Below, piece by piece: positions 22,813 to 32,335 of a DNA stretch of 64,000 nucleotides (the first letter of the stretch is position 1; every line of letters begins with the position of its first letter). The notes below the pieces were generated by a model, which worked only from the letters and a program-made list of their open reading frames with translations, was not told where the DNA came from and did not search any database. The position numbers were made by a program, and so were the translations under genes. This DNA comes from Pseudomicrostroma phylloplanum (Eukaryota; Basidiomycota; Exobasidiomycetes; Microstromatales): positions 744,001-808,000 of the forward strand of contig BCHS01000002.1 of the NCBI GenBank assembly GCA_039545275.1, read 5' to 3'.

Positions 22813-24570
22813 CTACGAAGCCTCCTCCAGCTCCTCGTCCCTGGCTTGCTCGTCCAATGCCATCTGAATCTGTCGGTCCTCCAACTCCATGGGCAGGATG
22901 AGGTTTGCGATGATGCCCGTAGTGGCGCAGATGAGGAAGGGCGTCTCGACGATGATCTCAATCGAGTTAATGAATCCCTGCAGGGCCTCGTTGCTCCCAG
23001 AGTAGGTGAAGACGCTTTGGAACCAGGCGGGCACCAGAAGGTTACCAAAGCCCAGACCCAGGGAAAGGGTAAGTACGAAGCGCGTTCGACGGGTGTACTT
23101 GATGCGCGACAGCACCGCCAGACCGGAGCAAACCACCGAGGCAAAGAGGATCGTCGTCACGCCTCCCAACACCGAGTTGGGGATAGCTCGGATCGCTCCA
23201 CCGATCTTGCCCAAGACGCCGAAGAGGAAGAGCCAGAAGCAGGCCCAGTATCCGGCCCTCCTGTTGGCACACCTCGTCAAGGCGATACAGCCGTTGTTCT
23301 GGGCAAAGACGGAGACGGGGGTGATGGTGAAGAGAGTTGCCAGCAGCGAGCCTAAGCCGTCGCTGAGGACTCCTCCCTTTAGCCTCTTGTCGAATTTCTT
23401 GTTCGTCACGCTCTGCCTCGACACTTCAGCCGAGGCAGTGACATCACCAATGCACTCTGCCATGAGGGAGAGGTAGACGGCCAAGAAGGGGAGAATGGCC
23501 GGAGCATAGACTGTCAGAGGGAACGTCTTGACCCAGAGGAAAGTGATGGGCTTGGCGGCAACGATGGTGCTGTTGGAGATGTATCCAGTGGGTCCAGCAA
23601 CGATCAGGGGCAATAGCAGACCAAGAACAATGGCGGAAGAGCGCATGATTGGGCTACCAAAGATCTCCAGAAGCACGACAGTCATGAAGGAAAGGAAGCC
23701 CAGACCGATGTAGCGGGCATCGCCCCAGAGGTGACCTTGGGGATCGTAGCAGGCAGTAGCGGGCGTAGTGTTGCAAGCGGATCCACCTCCCCAGTTGGGG
23801 AAGGCCGACGACTGAATCAGCGAAGTACCGATGAGGACGATGACGGGTCCTGTGATCATGGGAGGAAGCGCCCTCTTGATAAGCTTGATTGGGGCAAAGG
23901 AGAGTCCGATTTCGAGAAGGGAGCAGAGGGCAGCCGTGCCGAGGATGGCGCCGTATCCGTGAGGGCAAGACTGCTTGACACCATCAACAGTAGGACACGT
24001 GCCGTTGGCGTACAGGACATTCAGAACTGTCTCGCAGACGGACAAGGTTGCGAAACTCGTTCCTACGACCGAAAGTAGACCGGTACCCAGCTGATAATTG
24101 CCGCCGAGAGGGATTCTAGACATCTGAATTGCGCTCAAGATGGAACATGTGATCAAGGAAGCGCTGATGAGGTAGGTGCTTGTCTCGTCGTCAAAGTTGG
24201 CGTAAGTGGCGATGAGGATGGGTGGGGTGATGATACCAGCAAGCATGGACAGCATATGGGCCAGGCCGAGGATGGCGGCGAGGAGAATAGGGACATCATC
24301 TTCCAGACCGTAGAAGGGCTGCTCGGTACGCTCCAAAAAGTTCAGATTCTTCCCGCGTCCGTAGGGCCACCTAGGCATGAAGAGGGCCTTGTAGTCGTGG
24401 TCTCCAAGCCAGGCATCACGGGTACCCAAGTGCTTGATGTTGGCAGACATCCTCTGACCAAAGCTCAAGTCGGACCCGGACTTGTCGCCCCGAGCTAGAG
24501 AATGCACCGAGGCCGAAGCCCCTGGTGCCTTGTCCGCCGGGTACTCTTCCCCTTTGTGTTCTGCTGACAT
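22813..24570 (-). CDS. Uric acid/xanthine permease, NAT (NCS2) family
   Basis: Single exon, 585 residues, a usual length for UapA-type transporters. The NAT signature QNNGCIALTR (about residues 423-432) is complete. The TM8 block AECIGDVTASAEVSRQS carries the conserved Glu and Asp used in substrate binding. About 12-14 membrane segments are visible from residue 92 on, with charged N- and C-terminal tails. These proton symporters import uric acid, xanthine or related purines across the plasma membrane. In TM1 the usual LQH motif reads LAH (residues 103-105): the conserved Gln is Ala. The final 25 residues are acidic, as in UapA where the tail controls endocytosis. No introns, unlike most neighbours. 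Confidence 0.92.
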   Translation of the reverse strand: MSAEHKGEEYPADKAPGASASVHSLARGDKSGSDLSFGQRMSANIKHLGTRDAWLGDHDYKALFMPRWPYGRGKNLNFLERTEQPFYGLEDDVPILLAAILGLAHMLSMLAGIITPPILIATYANFDDETSTYLISASLITCSILSAIQMSRIPLGGNYQLGTGLLSVVGTSFATLSVCETVLNVLYANGTCPTVDGVKQSCPHGYGAILGTAALCSLLEIGLSFAPIKLIKRALPPMITGPVIVLIGTSLIQSSAFPNWGGGSACNTTPATACYDPQGHLWGDARYIGLGFLSFMTVVLLEIFGSPIMRSSAIVLGLLLPLIVAGPTGYISNSTIVAAKPITFLWVKTFPLTVYAPAILPFLAVYLSLMAECIGDVTASAEVSRQSVTNKKFDKRLKGGVLSDGLGSLLATLFTITPVSVFAQNNGCIALTRCANRRAGYWACFWLFLFGVLGKIGGAIRAIPNSVLGGVTTILFASVVCSGLAVLSRIKYTRRTRFVLTLSLGLGFGNLLVPAWFQSVFTYSGSNEALQGFINSIEIIVETPFLICATTGIIANLILPMELEDRQIQMALDEQARDEELEEAS

Positions 24571-24680
24571 CTGCGGAGGTGGAGACGGGATGGGTATAGT
24601 CCAAAGTAGGGGATGAAGAGCAGTGGCGGATGAGTCTTTCTGGCCACTTCCTCTGATGCTACTTTTTATTCTTGTCTGTC

Positions 24681-24687
24681 TATATAT
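24681..24687 (-). promoter_or_regulatory. Possible TATA box of the purine permease
   Basis: TATATAT about 110 bp upstream of the permease ATG. Spacing fits a TATA promoter with an 80-base leader. Evidence is sequence match only. Confidence 0.35.
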
Positions 24688-25269
24688 CGCATCTTCCGAT
24701 GTCTGCAGCTGCGCCTGGCCGTGACAGCTCTAGGAAAGCTCCAGCCCACTCTGTTCTTTATCTCTACATGATGTGCAAAAGGTTCGAGCCACCTCCCCGC
24801 GTCTGCGTCCTGCACTTTTTGGCCGGGACGTGCCGAGCCCGATAAGAGGTTGAAGCAGAGCCGAGGTGGGGCCAGGGGGCGAAGGCGCAGCCAGGCGGCC
24901 AGACAGGGAGCTGCACAGGAGCGGTCACTTCTTCCAGTGTCCCCGCGGGCTGCAGCGGTGTGGCGACTCGACTCCGACGGGGGCTTCACGTCTCCTCGCG
25001 AGGGTCCTCACCGTGTCTTGACCAGTGGTCGGGCGATTAGTCTAGCCTTGTCCGATCCCTCCTGGCAGTCCCGTCCCTGATTCAAGCCCTGTGCAATCTG
25101 GTCCGCCCCTCGCCCTATCACACCGCGGCAAGCCGGAATTAAGCGGCGCGGCCCCCTTCTGAGAGCCGTACGGGCAGGTGGCGGAACCACCTCTCCTTTG
25201 CTCTTATCGCACACACCCAAAGACACACCCGATCGCGTGACACTCGCTGAACATGAGAGGTCGCTTAAA

Positions 25270-25397
25270 GCTCCCGCTCCGCAGATCGGGCGACTAGACG
25301 CGATCGTGGTGTACAAATCGGGAACCTCTCCCACGATTGGACACGAGTGATCGACGCTGCCCCTGCTCATGCTCCTGCACGGTGTACCGATTGACAG
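25270..25397 (-). repeat. Diverged copy A of a duplicated intergenic segment
   Basis: Aligns by eye with 30115-30240 over about 125 bp at roughly two-thirds identity, with small gaps. Anchors include GCAGATCGGG, CTCTCCCACGA versus TCTCCCACGA, and GGTGTACCGATTGACAG versus GGTATAACGATTGTACAG. Both copies lie in the same orientation and outside any gene model. Confidence 0.45.
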
Positions 25398-25831
25398 GAG
25401 ATGCTTATCATGACATGCCCACTGGCTCATATGCGAGCACAGTTGTCTTCGCATTACACAGATGCACAGATGCAACAACGACTTGGTTGCGCACGAGGGC
25501 ACCGGCAGGGTCGACACGCCGAAGAAACCATGAGCGCGGCGGGAAGTTGACTGTATCCTTCCTCACCGTCTATGGCTGCAGAGCACTCTAAATGTGTCGC
25601 GCTCGTCAAGCAGCAAAGTCAGAAAGAGAGTCTCATCTGCAAGACAGTAAGAGGAAAACAGTAAGAGGAAAGGATGATTGATTGAGATTGGAGTCCAGAG
25701 AAAAGGGCGCAAGGAAAGCAATTGAGAACAAGAGGGGAGAATGAAGACGAAAGAGGACCAAGACATCGGAAAGACGAAATGTTCGAGAGCAGGATCAGAG
25801 ATAGGAAAGCGCAGACACGGGGACTTTGTGC

Positions 25832-27381
25832 TTAGACGGCAGCTCCAACACCGATGCAGAAGCCGGCGGGGCAGAGGGTGACACCGGCGCAAAGGATGGT
25901 TCCGTTGTCGCCGTAGGGGCATTCATCTTCGTCTCCGCTACCAGCCGTGACGTCGACACCAGCACAGAGGAGGGTTCCATTGTCACCGTTGGGGCACTGA
26001 GCGTCAGTACCAGAGCCAGTGTCGACGGTGACACCGGCACAGAGGAGGCTTCCATCATCACCGTTGGGGCATTGAGTGGCGGTTCCGGAGCCAGTGGTTA
26101 CATCGACGCCGGCGCAAAGGGTGGTACCGTCGTCGCCGTTGGGGCACTGAGTTGGAGTGCCCATACCAGTGTCGGGGTCTACGGTGTCAGCGCCAACGGT
26201 GGCCTCGAGGCCGGAGCAGAGAATGGTTCCGTTGTCACCATCGGGGCATTCTTCCGCGGTACCTGAGCCAGCGGTAACAGTTACATCGTGGCAAAGGACG
26301 GTTCCGTTGTCACCATTGGGGCACTGAGCCGGAGTACCAGAGCCAGCCTCGACGGTCACACCGGCACACTTGAGAGTTCCATCGTCACCGTTGGGGCACT
26401 GGACTGCAGTTCCAGTCCCATTTGCGGTTGGAGCGGTGCCGGTGCCGGTGCCGGTGCCGGTGCTGGTAGCAGTGCCAGTGCTGCTGGTCGTTCGGGTGCC
26501 AGTGGCCGTGCCTGTAGCAGTGCCGGTGCTGCTGGTTGTTCGGGTACCGGTGGCGGTGCTGCTGGTTCGGGTAGAGGAGCTGGGGGTTGTGCCAGGGTTG
26601 GCGGCTCCATCGCCCTGCAGGTGGAGGAAGGTAGAGCCCCTGTGCTTAGAGTGATTGGTAGAGACGTCGACGGATCCGTACTTGTTGGAAGCCGCGTAGA
26701 CGACACCAGACTTGGGTGCAGCCTTGGTTCCACCGAATGGGTAGAACTCGATGTAGCTCGTGGCACCATCGTCTGCGGTAGCCAGGATGAAGGTTCGTGC
26801 CTCGACGGGCAACTCGGCGTACCTCGCATCGATCAGGCGCTGACCGTCGACCTGGCCGTTGGAGTTAGGAGCCGCACGAGTAGAGAGAACGTGCAGCTTC
26901 GACTTCACATTGCGGAGCATGCCCCAGGTGTAGGTGTAGTCACCATCGAGGTTCTTGAAGTTCTTGGGCACATTGAGCTTGTAGCCCCTGTCGAGGAGAC
27001 TGCGAGTGCAGTTGAGGAACTCGAAGTTGCCGGCGGTGACTGGCTCGCCGCTGTGGGAGAAGGAGGTGGCAAGGTCGAAGATGTCAGCTGAGCTGGTCAG
27101 GCAACTGAAGCCTGAGCGGCTCAAATTGCACGGCGCACTTACCTGGGGTGGGTGGTGGCGAGGACAGACAGATTCTTCCTGCCGGTGATCAAAGACTTCT
27201 CGGTGTGACCAGCGACGAAGTTGGCAGGCGCAATGTCGCTGTCGGGCGATCCGAGACCGAGGGCACCGGTCTGGTATGAGACACAGCCGAAGAGGGGGTC
27301 CTGCTTGAGAGCTGCTCCCTGAGCGAGAGTTGCGGCGTAAGCAGCAACGAAAGCCGTGGAGAAAGCGATTGCCTTGACCAT
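25832..27381 (-). CDS. Secreted protein with seven cysteine-pair repeats of about 25 residues
   Basis: Two exons, 27381-27143 and 27092-25832 (50-bp intron), 499 residues. I do not recognise the family. Residues 1-23 are a clear signal peptide (hydrophobic, ending LAQGA). Residues 24-240 form an N-terminal domain with Cys at 33 and 108 and blocks such as FEFLNCTRSLLDRGYKLNVP and SYIEFYPFGGTKAAPKSGVVY. Residues 241-311 are a Thr/Ser/Gly-rich, likely O-glycosylated linker. Residues 312-499 are seven repeats of the form CPNGDxGTxLCAGVxV plus a GSGT linker; each has two Cys nine residues apart. Repeat three carries a nine-residue insertion. The last repeat ends with two more Cys and a hydrophobic GVGAAV. 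Likely cell-surface or extracellular; repeat copy number may vary between strains. Confidence 0.85.
25835..26398 (-). repeat. Tandem repeats of about 75 bp coding for the cysteine repeats
   Basis: Seven in-frame units: lengths 25, 25, 34, 25, 25, 25 and a 29-residue final unit. The consensus codes for CPN/DGD(D/N)GT.LCAGV.V..GSGT.xQ. Units are similar but not identical at the DNA level, which suggests the array is not freshly amplified. Confidence 0.92.
26420..26620 (-). repeat. Thr/Gly/Ser low-complexity coding repeat
   Basis: Simple-sequence DNA coding for TGTATGTRTTSSTGT-type repeats (GTGCCGGTGCCGGTGCC on the plus strand). This is the linker between the two parts of the secreted protein and is a probable site of length variation. 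Confidence 0.8.
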
Positions 27382-28446
27382 CTTGATGAGTAGGTTGGGT
27401 GAGATGTTGGGGGTTAGTGGTAGTGGTGAGAGAAGGCCTTGAGTAGAGGTGTGCTTGAGTAGAGAGAGCTGTAGAGTGGTGATGGAGAAAAAAGTCTGAA
27501 TGAGAGCGAGAATGGCCTCCCTTATGTACCTGTTCAGGTCGAGGATGCGCTTGCCAGTCTAGATGTTCCAACGATATCAACACCCCAACAGATCGCAGTA
27601 CGTCACGACCGCTGAAGCATAGCTACGCACTCGAGGCGATCCGGACCTGAGTGCCTTCCACGCATCAGGCCACGAGGGATGCAAGGTATGTGCTCAGCAG
27701 ACTGCGTCCCGCCAGGTAGGATTCCTGTCACTGTTGATGGAACGTCCATGTCTCGTATCAGAAGCTTAGGGTGAGATGGGGGCATCATCGAATGCGGATT
27801 GTACGATGGACTGGCATGTCGCCTTCTAACGACTTGCCTATGCACTTTCTGGCCGAGAGTATGCCTGGATTGGACCCTGTATGCTCATGGGAAATAACTT
27901 TCGTGACTGACTGCAAGCGAGGTGCGGCGGCTGTCTGCGGAAGAAGCATGAGAATAAGCGAGATAGGTTGAGCTACAGAATGTTCTACCTGGACCCATGG
28001 ATGAGGCACAGGGGATCGCATCATGAGTTCTCGTTCTCATAGACGTGGGGGTAGCCCGAAATAACATGGCATATCGGGAGTCGCACAGGCGACCGCACAG
28101 TCAGGCGATGCATCTGCCTCTGCACGAAGTGCCTCAAAGTCAATCTTGACAGCATCGTTCCTGACGTCCCTGTCCGAAGGCGTTCGTGCATAGAAGCCAG
28201 ATCGGACTTCAACAGGAGCGTCCATCCGCCTCCCAATGGCTGTCGACTACCTTCGCTCGGCGACTTCAATGATCCCCGCATGACGGGCCAGCGACGCCGA
28301 TGCATGACCGAGTGCGGAAAATGGCCGGTGGCCCGCTAAGGTTCGTACTCAAGACTACCGTCATCGGGCGTAGGTGCGGGGCGCAATGCCAGTTCTCCGA
28401 GTTGGCAGACAAAGCTTGATTTTGTGGGCGAAACACCCACCGAACC

Positions 28447-28504
28447 TTGCCCTGATTAGCACAATTCTACTCGCCTTGCTCTGATCAGTATAGTTCTAGT
28501 CGCC
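28447..28504 (+). repeat. Imperfect 29-bp tandem duplication
   Basis: Units 28447-28475 and 28476-28504 match at 23 of 29 positions. Five of the six differences are transitions. Confidence 0.75.
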
Positions 28505-28863
28505 TGCAAAGCTTGGCGCTGGGTACTCCGCCCAGTGACAGGGATCGCGCAGCGCACATCGCGGGCCATTTCATGCTTCTCGCAGCAGCGCTAAAGGTAA
28601 CAAGCGAGATCAGAACCCAATAGTCCTCCTCTTCTGCTAAGTCAGGCAAACAGGAGACGTTTAAGGTTGACGAGGAAGGGCATCGAGACCGAGAGCGCAG
28701 AGAATGTGACGCTGGAGCTTCAGCAGACTCACCTCGCAACAGTGCGCTTCGGTCGTTCCCGCCGGCAGCCCCGCTGCACTGTCTGAGAGCGGGTTGGGGT
28801 CTCCGCCGTACGCTCTTGGAGTACAGTTCTGGCTACTCAGCTACATTGGCACGCGTTGCTTAC

Positions 28864-29199
28864 ATGACACGACGTGTGCAGCTTCCAAATCATTTCATCG
28901 ACCGCACCCCAATCCCATTCACATACTTCGCCGACCGCATTTTCACTTCAGGCCAACATCCACTTTCACTGATCCCATACCAATCGTCAGCGCAAAGAGT
29001 GACTCAGACTCCTTCGCTCGCTGCGCTGCGCGTGCGCAACGTGGGCAGAAGCTCCATCGCGAGGGATGAGATGCTGCTCAGACACGCGACTCTACGATCT
29101 CAGCAACGTCATCGGCTTAGGCGTACTGAGGTGCTCAAGAAGCTCTTCCGCTCAATAGACTCTGGAACGGAAATGTTGGGACGATGCGCGGAGGGATAG
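28864..29199 (+). CDS. Weak candidate ORF, 111 residues, unknown
   Basis: Begins with ATG at 28864 inside a longer open frame that starts near 28816. The peptide is Arg/Ser rich with no membrane segment, signal peptide or known motif. It has no splice-supported partner exons. It may simply be a chance open frame in a gene-poor stretch; listed because no other candidate covers this interval. Confidence 0.15.
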   Translation: MTRRVQLPNHFIDRTPIPFTYFADRIFTSGQHPLSLIPYQSSAQRVTQTPSLAALRVRNVGRSSIARDEMLLRHATLRSQQRHRLRRTEVLKKLFRSIDSGTEMLGRCAEG

Positions 29200-30114
29200 A
29201 CCCTGGTACGGTATGTGTTCTCAACAAGCAAGCTCCAAGAGGAGCAACGCAGAGGGAAAAGGAGAGCTAGAGGGTAGCGTATCAAGCTTAGCAAAGCAGC
29301 AAGGCGAGGGGCAGGCATGTCTCGAACAATGTGAATCCAAGAATCGATATCCAAATATTGTATGGGAAAATTGAGGTACAACTGTCTCAGTATATCTGCC
29401 GTAGCTCAGCCTCTTGTCGTTTCAGTCATGGGAAGGGGCCCCACAAGATTCGAGGTCTCACCGACAATCTGCGACTGCGTACCCATTGAGCCCGCGCTCA
29501 ACGTCCCTGGTAGGTGAGTCATGCCTGTCATTGCCCTGATGAAATCGACTCGACGGACGAGCTCATGGCTCTGCGCAGCATAGCAGCAGAGATGGCACGC
29601 GATCGATCGATGGCTAGCCGAGTCGGGCTACAGGAAGCCAACATCTCGTGCTGAGGTGATGAAGCTTGTATGCGTATGACTCCCCTCCCAAAGGCGAGAA
29701 GTCGGTGCTTTCGTCTTGAGGTCTCTCGGGGTCTTCGAGCTAATCGCTTTGAGAGGTTGCGCAGGTGCAGTCTGCGAGGGTCTCCAATTCCGTACGCTCG
29801 CTTGCGACTCCAAGATCTCTTGCCGAGCTGCTGGAGAAATCGTTCTTTGCTTCTTTCTTTCGATGGAAGGAAAGACATGCTTCCGCTTCCTGATTCTCAG
29901 GGAGTAGAGGATCACCCACGTCAGCGGGAGATCATCTGCCCTGACCGCCTGACTGCGTTTGCTGCAGAGTGCAGGGACTTCGTTTCCACCTCACAATGTC
30001 GACAACCCTTTTGGGCTGTGGGCTGATGACGCGGACGTTCTTGTGGCCCCCTTGTTAGAGGGGATCCTGCCAGCTGTCGACGCGGTTCGAGTCAGGCTAA
30101 CGCCGCTAACGGCT

Positions 30115-30240
30115 TAGTCCGGCTCTGCAGATCGGGCTAGATCACAATGGAGGTGGACAGATCTGGAATGTCTCCCACGAGCGGACGCACGCGAGCGGCA
30201 CACGCTGCTGCTGATGTTGCAAGGTATAACGATTGTACAG
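30115..30240 (-). repeat. Diverged copy B of a duplicated intergenic segment
   Basis: Pairs with 25270-25397. On the minus strand this copy reads LVGDIPDLSTSIV and the other reads IVGEVPDLYTTIA in the matching frame, with mostly synonymous or mild changes, so the pair may descend from coding sequence. It lies in the 3' flank of the Whi5-like gene. Confidence 0.45.
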
Positions 30241-30324
30241 AGTGAATGCAGGAGACCTGGAAAGGGAACAGAGCAGCCAGAGCGGGCATGATCAACCCAA
30301 AGACACTGAACAGGAGAGAGGGCC

Positions 30325-31527
30325 TCACGAATGCGCGTCCGCTCCTGTACGCCTTCTTTCTTCATGCTCCTCTTCCCCTCCCTCCCTCCCCCTCTTGACA
30401 CCCCTCACTGCCATTCCACTCTCCTTGTCCCGCGCAGAAGCAAGAAGCGTCGCGCCTTCCGCACCCCTAGTGGCAGGCGAAGAGGATCCCAGCTTGTCCC
30501 AAAAGTCCGCATAGGTGGAGCCTCCGCCCGTAGAGGGCTTCGAGGCAGCTCGTGCCGCCTGCATCTGTCGAGTGGGGGACACTCTGAGGTCTGCGAGGAG
30601 ACCCTTGCCGACGGTGGTCCCTGTCGAGGAGGAGCTGCTCCCGCCTTTGGCGAGGTCTGTACCGGCTGAGGGCGGCGGTGTAGGGAGGCCATTTAGACCG
30701 ATGACGGCAGTCGTCTGAGCGTGGTGGTGCTTTGAGGCTGAGGGAAGCGAGCGGGAGATGGGTACGCTTGCCCCGAAGACGTCCTCGTCGATGTCTGCCG
30801 GCTGACGGCCTGCGCCTGCATCTGTATCGGCGTCCTGGCCAGTACGCGGACGCTTTGTCCCTTCGGAGTGAGAGGGCAGACGAGTAATGGCCGGCCGAGT
30901 CGATCCTCCTGATGGACGACGAGCGACACTGCCGCCCAAGCTGGCTCCGCTAGAGGCAGATCCAGCGATCTTGCCACGCGGGCTCGGCTGCGAAGTCGAA
31001 GCGGCTGTTCCAATCTTGGTAGCTCTCCAATACAGGTTCTCGACTTCGGGCAGGGAGTGTTTTGTCTGAGAGCGGAGGAAGCAAGAATGTGGTCAATCAG
31101 CGAAGGCCATAGCCAAGCAACGACGGCGCTGTGTATTGACTCACCCATCCCCTTTCGACCTTGAATGCTGCGTATTGCAGGCGAGTCGCGAGGCGTTGTG
31201 CAAGCTGTTTGAGGGCACCCGAGAGGAAAACGTAAGCCATTCCGCTTCCTGCCTTTACCTCTGAACCCACACTCTCCTCCCTCGACTCACCCTCTTCACC
31301 TCCTCCTTCTGGTCCAATGCCTCTCTCAAAGTAGTCGGCGAAGTAGACGTTGCCCCACCAGCGACCTTGTATCCCGACGTCCTCCTCATAGGGGATACTT
31401 TTCCCCTCTGACTGCTGCTAGTGTTGCTTCGCTGAAGTGGCGGAGGCGAGGGGGAATGCTGCAAGGCGGGGGGAATAGTCGAGGTGGAAGGGGAAGGAGT
31501 GGCGAGGGTTGAAGTGGGTAGCTCCAT
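30325..31527 (-). CDS. Whi5/Nrm1-type G1/S transcription repressor (GTB motif)
   Basis: Three exons: 31527-31291, 31204-31145 and 31065-30325, 345 residues. Exon 2 is 60 bp and encodes LAQRLATRLQYAAFKVERGW; exon 3 begins TKHSLPEVENLYWRATK. Joined, this is the Whi5-like GTB motif, the segment through which Whi5 and Nrm1 bind the SBF/MBF transcription factors to repress G1/S genes. The rest is disordered: Ser/Pro/Thr-rich N-terminus with several SP and TP sites (possible CDK targets, inferred), and a basic C-terminal tail with KRPRTG and RGVKRGREG. The ATG at 31527 is the first in the exon; the frame is open further upstream without another ATG, so that part is taken as leader. Which family member it is cannot be decided. 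Confidence 0.75.
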
Positions 31528-32335
31528 GCTAGGCGATGCGACGAGGTTGGGGACGGGTGGGATTGATGAAGGCAAATTTGCTCTTGAGAAGTAGGGTGCG
31601 GTGACGTATGTTTGCTCGAGGGTGAGGGTCAGGTGCCGGGTATGCTTTGAGCTGAGGCTGAGGGCGAGGGCGAGGGATATGGCTGTTTTAATGTTGCTTC
31701 TGGGTATGCTGAGAGGTATGTATGCTCTAGAGGGAGTGCTTGCAGACGATGATGGCGTTTTGAGCTTGGAAGGGGCGAGATGCAGATGCTAAGAGACGGA
31801 TCAGAAGTGTTTCCTCTGGAGCGACATAAAGTCCGAGGGAGGGCTGGCGAGGCTGGGCGAGACGAGAAGAGGTGGCAAGGCAGTAGTGGGATGAGGAGAC
31901 GATGCGAAAGTCTAAAGTCCTCCAAGGTCTGTTTGTGTTTGTGTTTATGATTGGTGGAGTGTTGATGTGTTGATGTGGAAAGTGGATGATGGCCTTGGTG
32001 TGCGTGGAGTCGACGACGCAGGAGGTGTTGTCTGGCTGCAGCGCTTCCTCGGCAGTGGAGCCATGGATGCATTCTGCAGCTCAGAGTGTCCGATGAGGCT
32101 TGTGCATTGCAAGACACGCCATCCCTCGCGCCGGCCGTATCACATGGCGGCAAGCCTCACCCCGCCACGCCTTCCTGCTCCGCCTCACTGCTTCCGTTCC
32201 TCGTAGCATACAGGACACGCACAAGGACGTATGAAGGATATAACAGTCGATTGAAAGGGAGACAGACAATATAGTACAAGATAAAGCAGACAGTGTGAGG
32301 TGACACAATACAAACATCTTCTTCTTCTTCTTCAA
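31528..32335. other. Upstream region of the Whi5-like gene and 3' region of the aminotransferase gene
   Basis: 808 bp. The minus-strand frame of the Whi5-like exon stays open to an acceptor-like TTAG near 31790, but no ATG lies in it. A minimal uORF (ATG at 31835, eight codons) is present. ACAAACACAAACAC repeats occur at 31930-31945. No separate gene. Confidence 0.4.

Larger units (their letters stand above)
24571..25831. other. Long intergenic region upstream of the permease
   Basis: 1261 bp without a convincing gene. The longest minus-strand ORF (25008-25517) begins at GTG and has no recognisable features. Part of it (about 25270-25397) is similar to 30115-30240, described separately. The rest is probably permease promoter and the 3' end of the repeat-protein transcript. 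Confidence 0.4.
27382..30324. other. Gene-poor region of 2.9 kb
   Basis: No gene I can support. The part next to 27381 is the promoter and leader of the secreted repeat protein. Small ATG ORFs at 28037-28225 (minus, 62 residues) and 28864-29199 (plus, 111 residues) have no recognisable domains. The composition looks less GC-rich than the flanking genes, by eye. It also contains an imperfect 29-bp tandem pair (28447-28504) and copy B of the duplicated segment (30115-30240). Confidence 0.4.

Noticed and set aside
25008..25517. Minus-strand 169-residue ORF
   Set aside because: Starts with GTG, no domain, odd composition. Only a short part is similar to another locus.
26288..27091. Plus-strand repetitive ORFs opposite the secreted repeat protein
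   Set aside because: The repeats are periodic on both strands, so the reverse frame stays open. The minus-strand model has a signal peptide, Cys spacing and a phase-correct intron.
29628..29915. Minus-strand 95-residue basic ORF
   Set aside because: Begins with GTG, no upstream ATG or clear splice partner, no known motif.
30070..30100. GGTTCGAGTC resembling a tRNA B box
   Set aside because: The flanking bases do not pair as a T stem and no acceptor or anticodon arms can be built.
30137..30328. Minus-strand 63-residue ORF that looks like a small secreted peptide
   Set aside because: Its first codon is GTG and a stop lies upstream in frame without an ATG between. It sits in the 3' flank of the Whi5-like gene.
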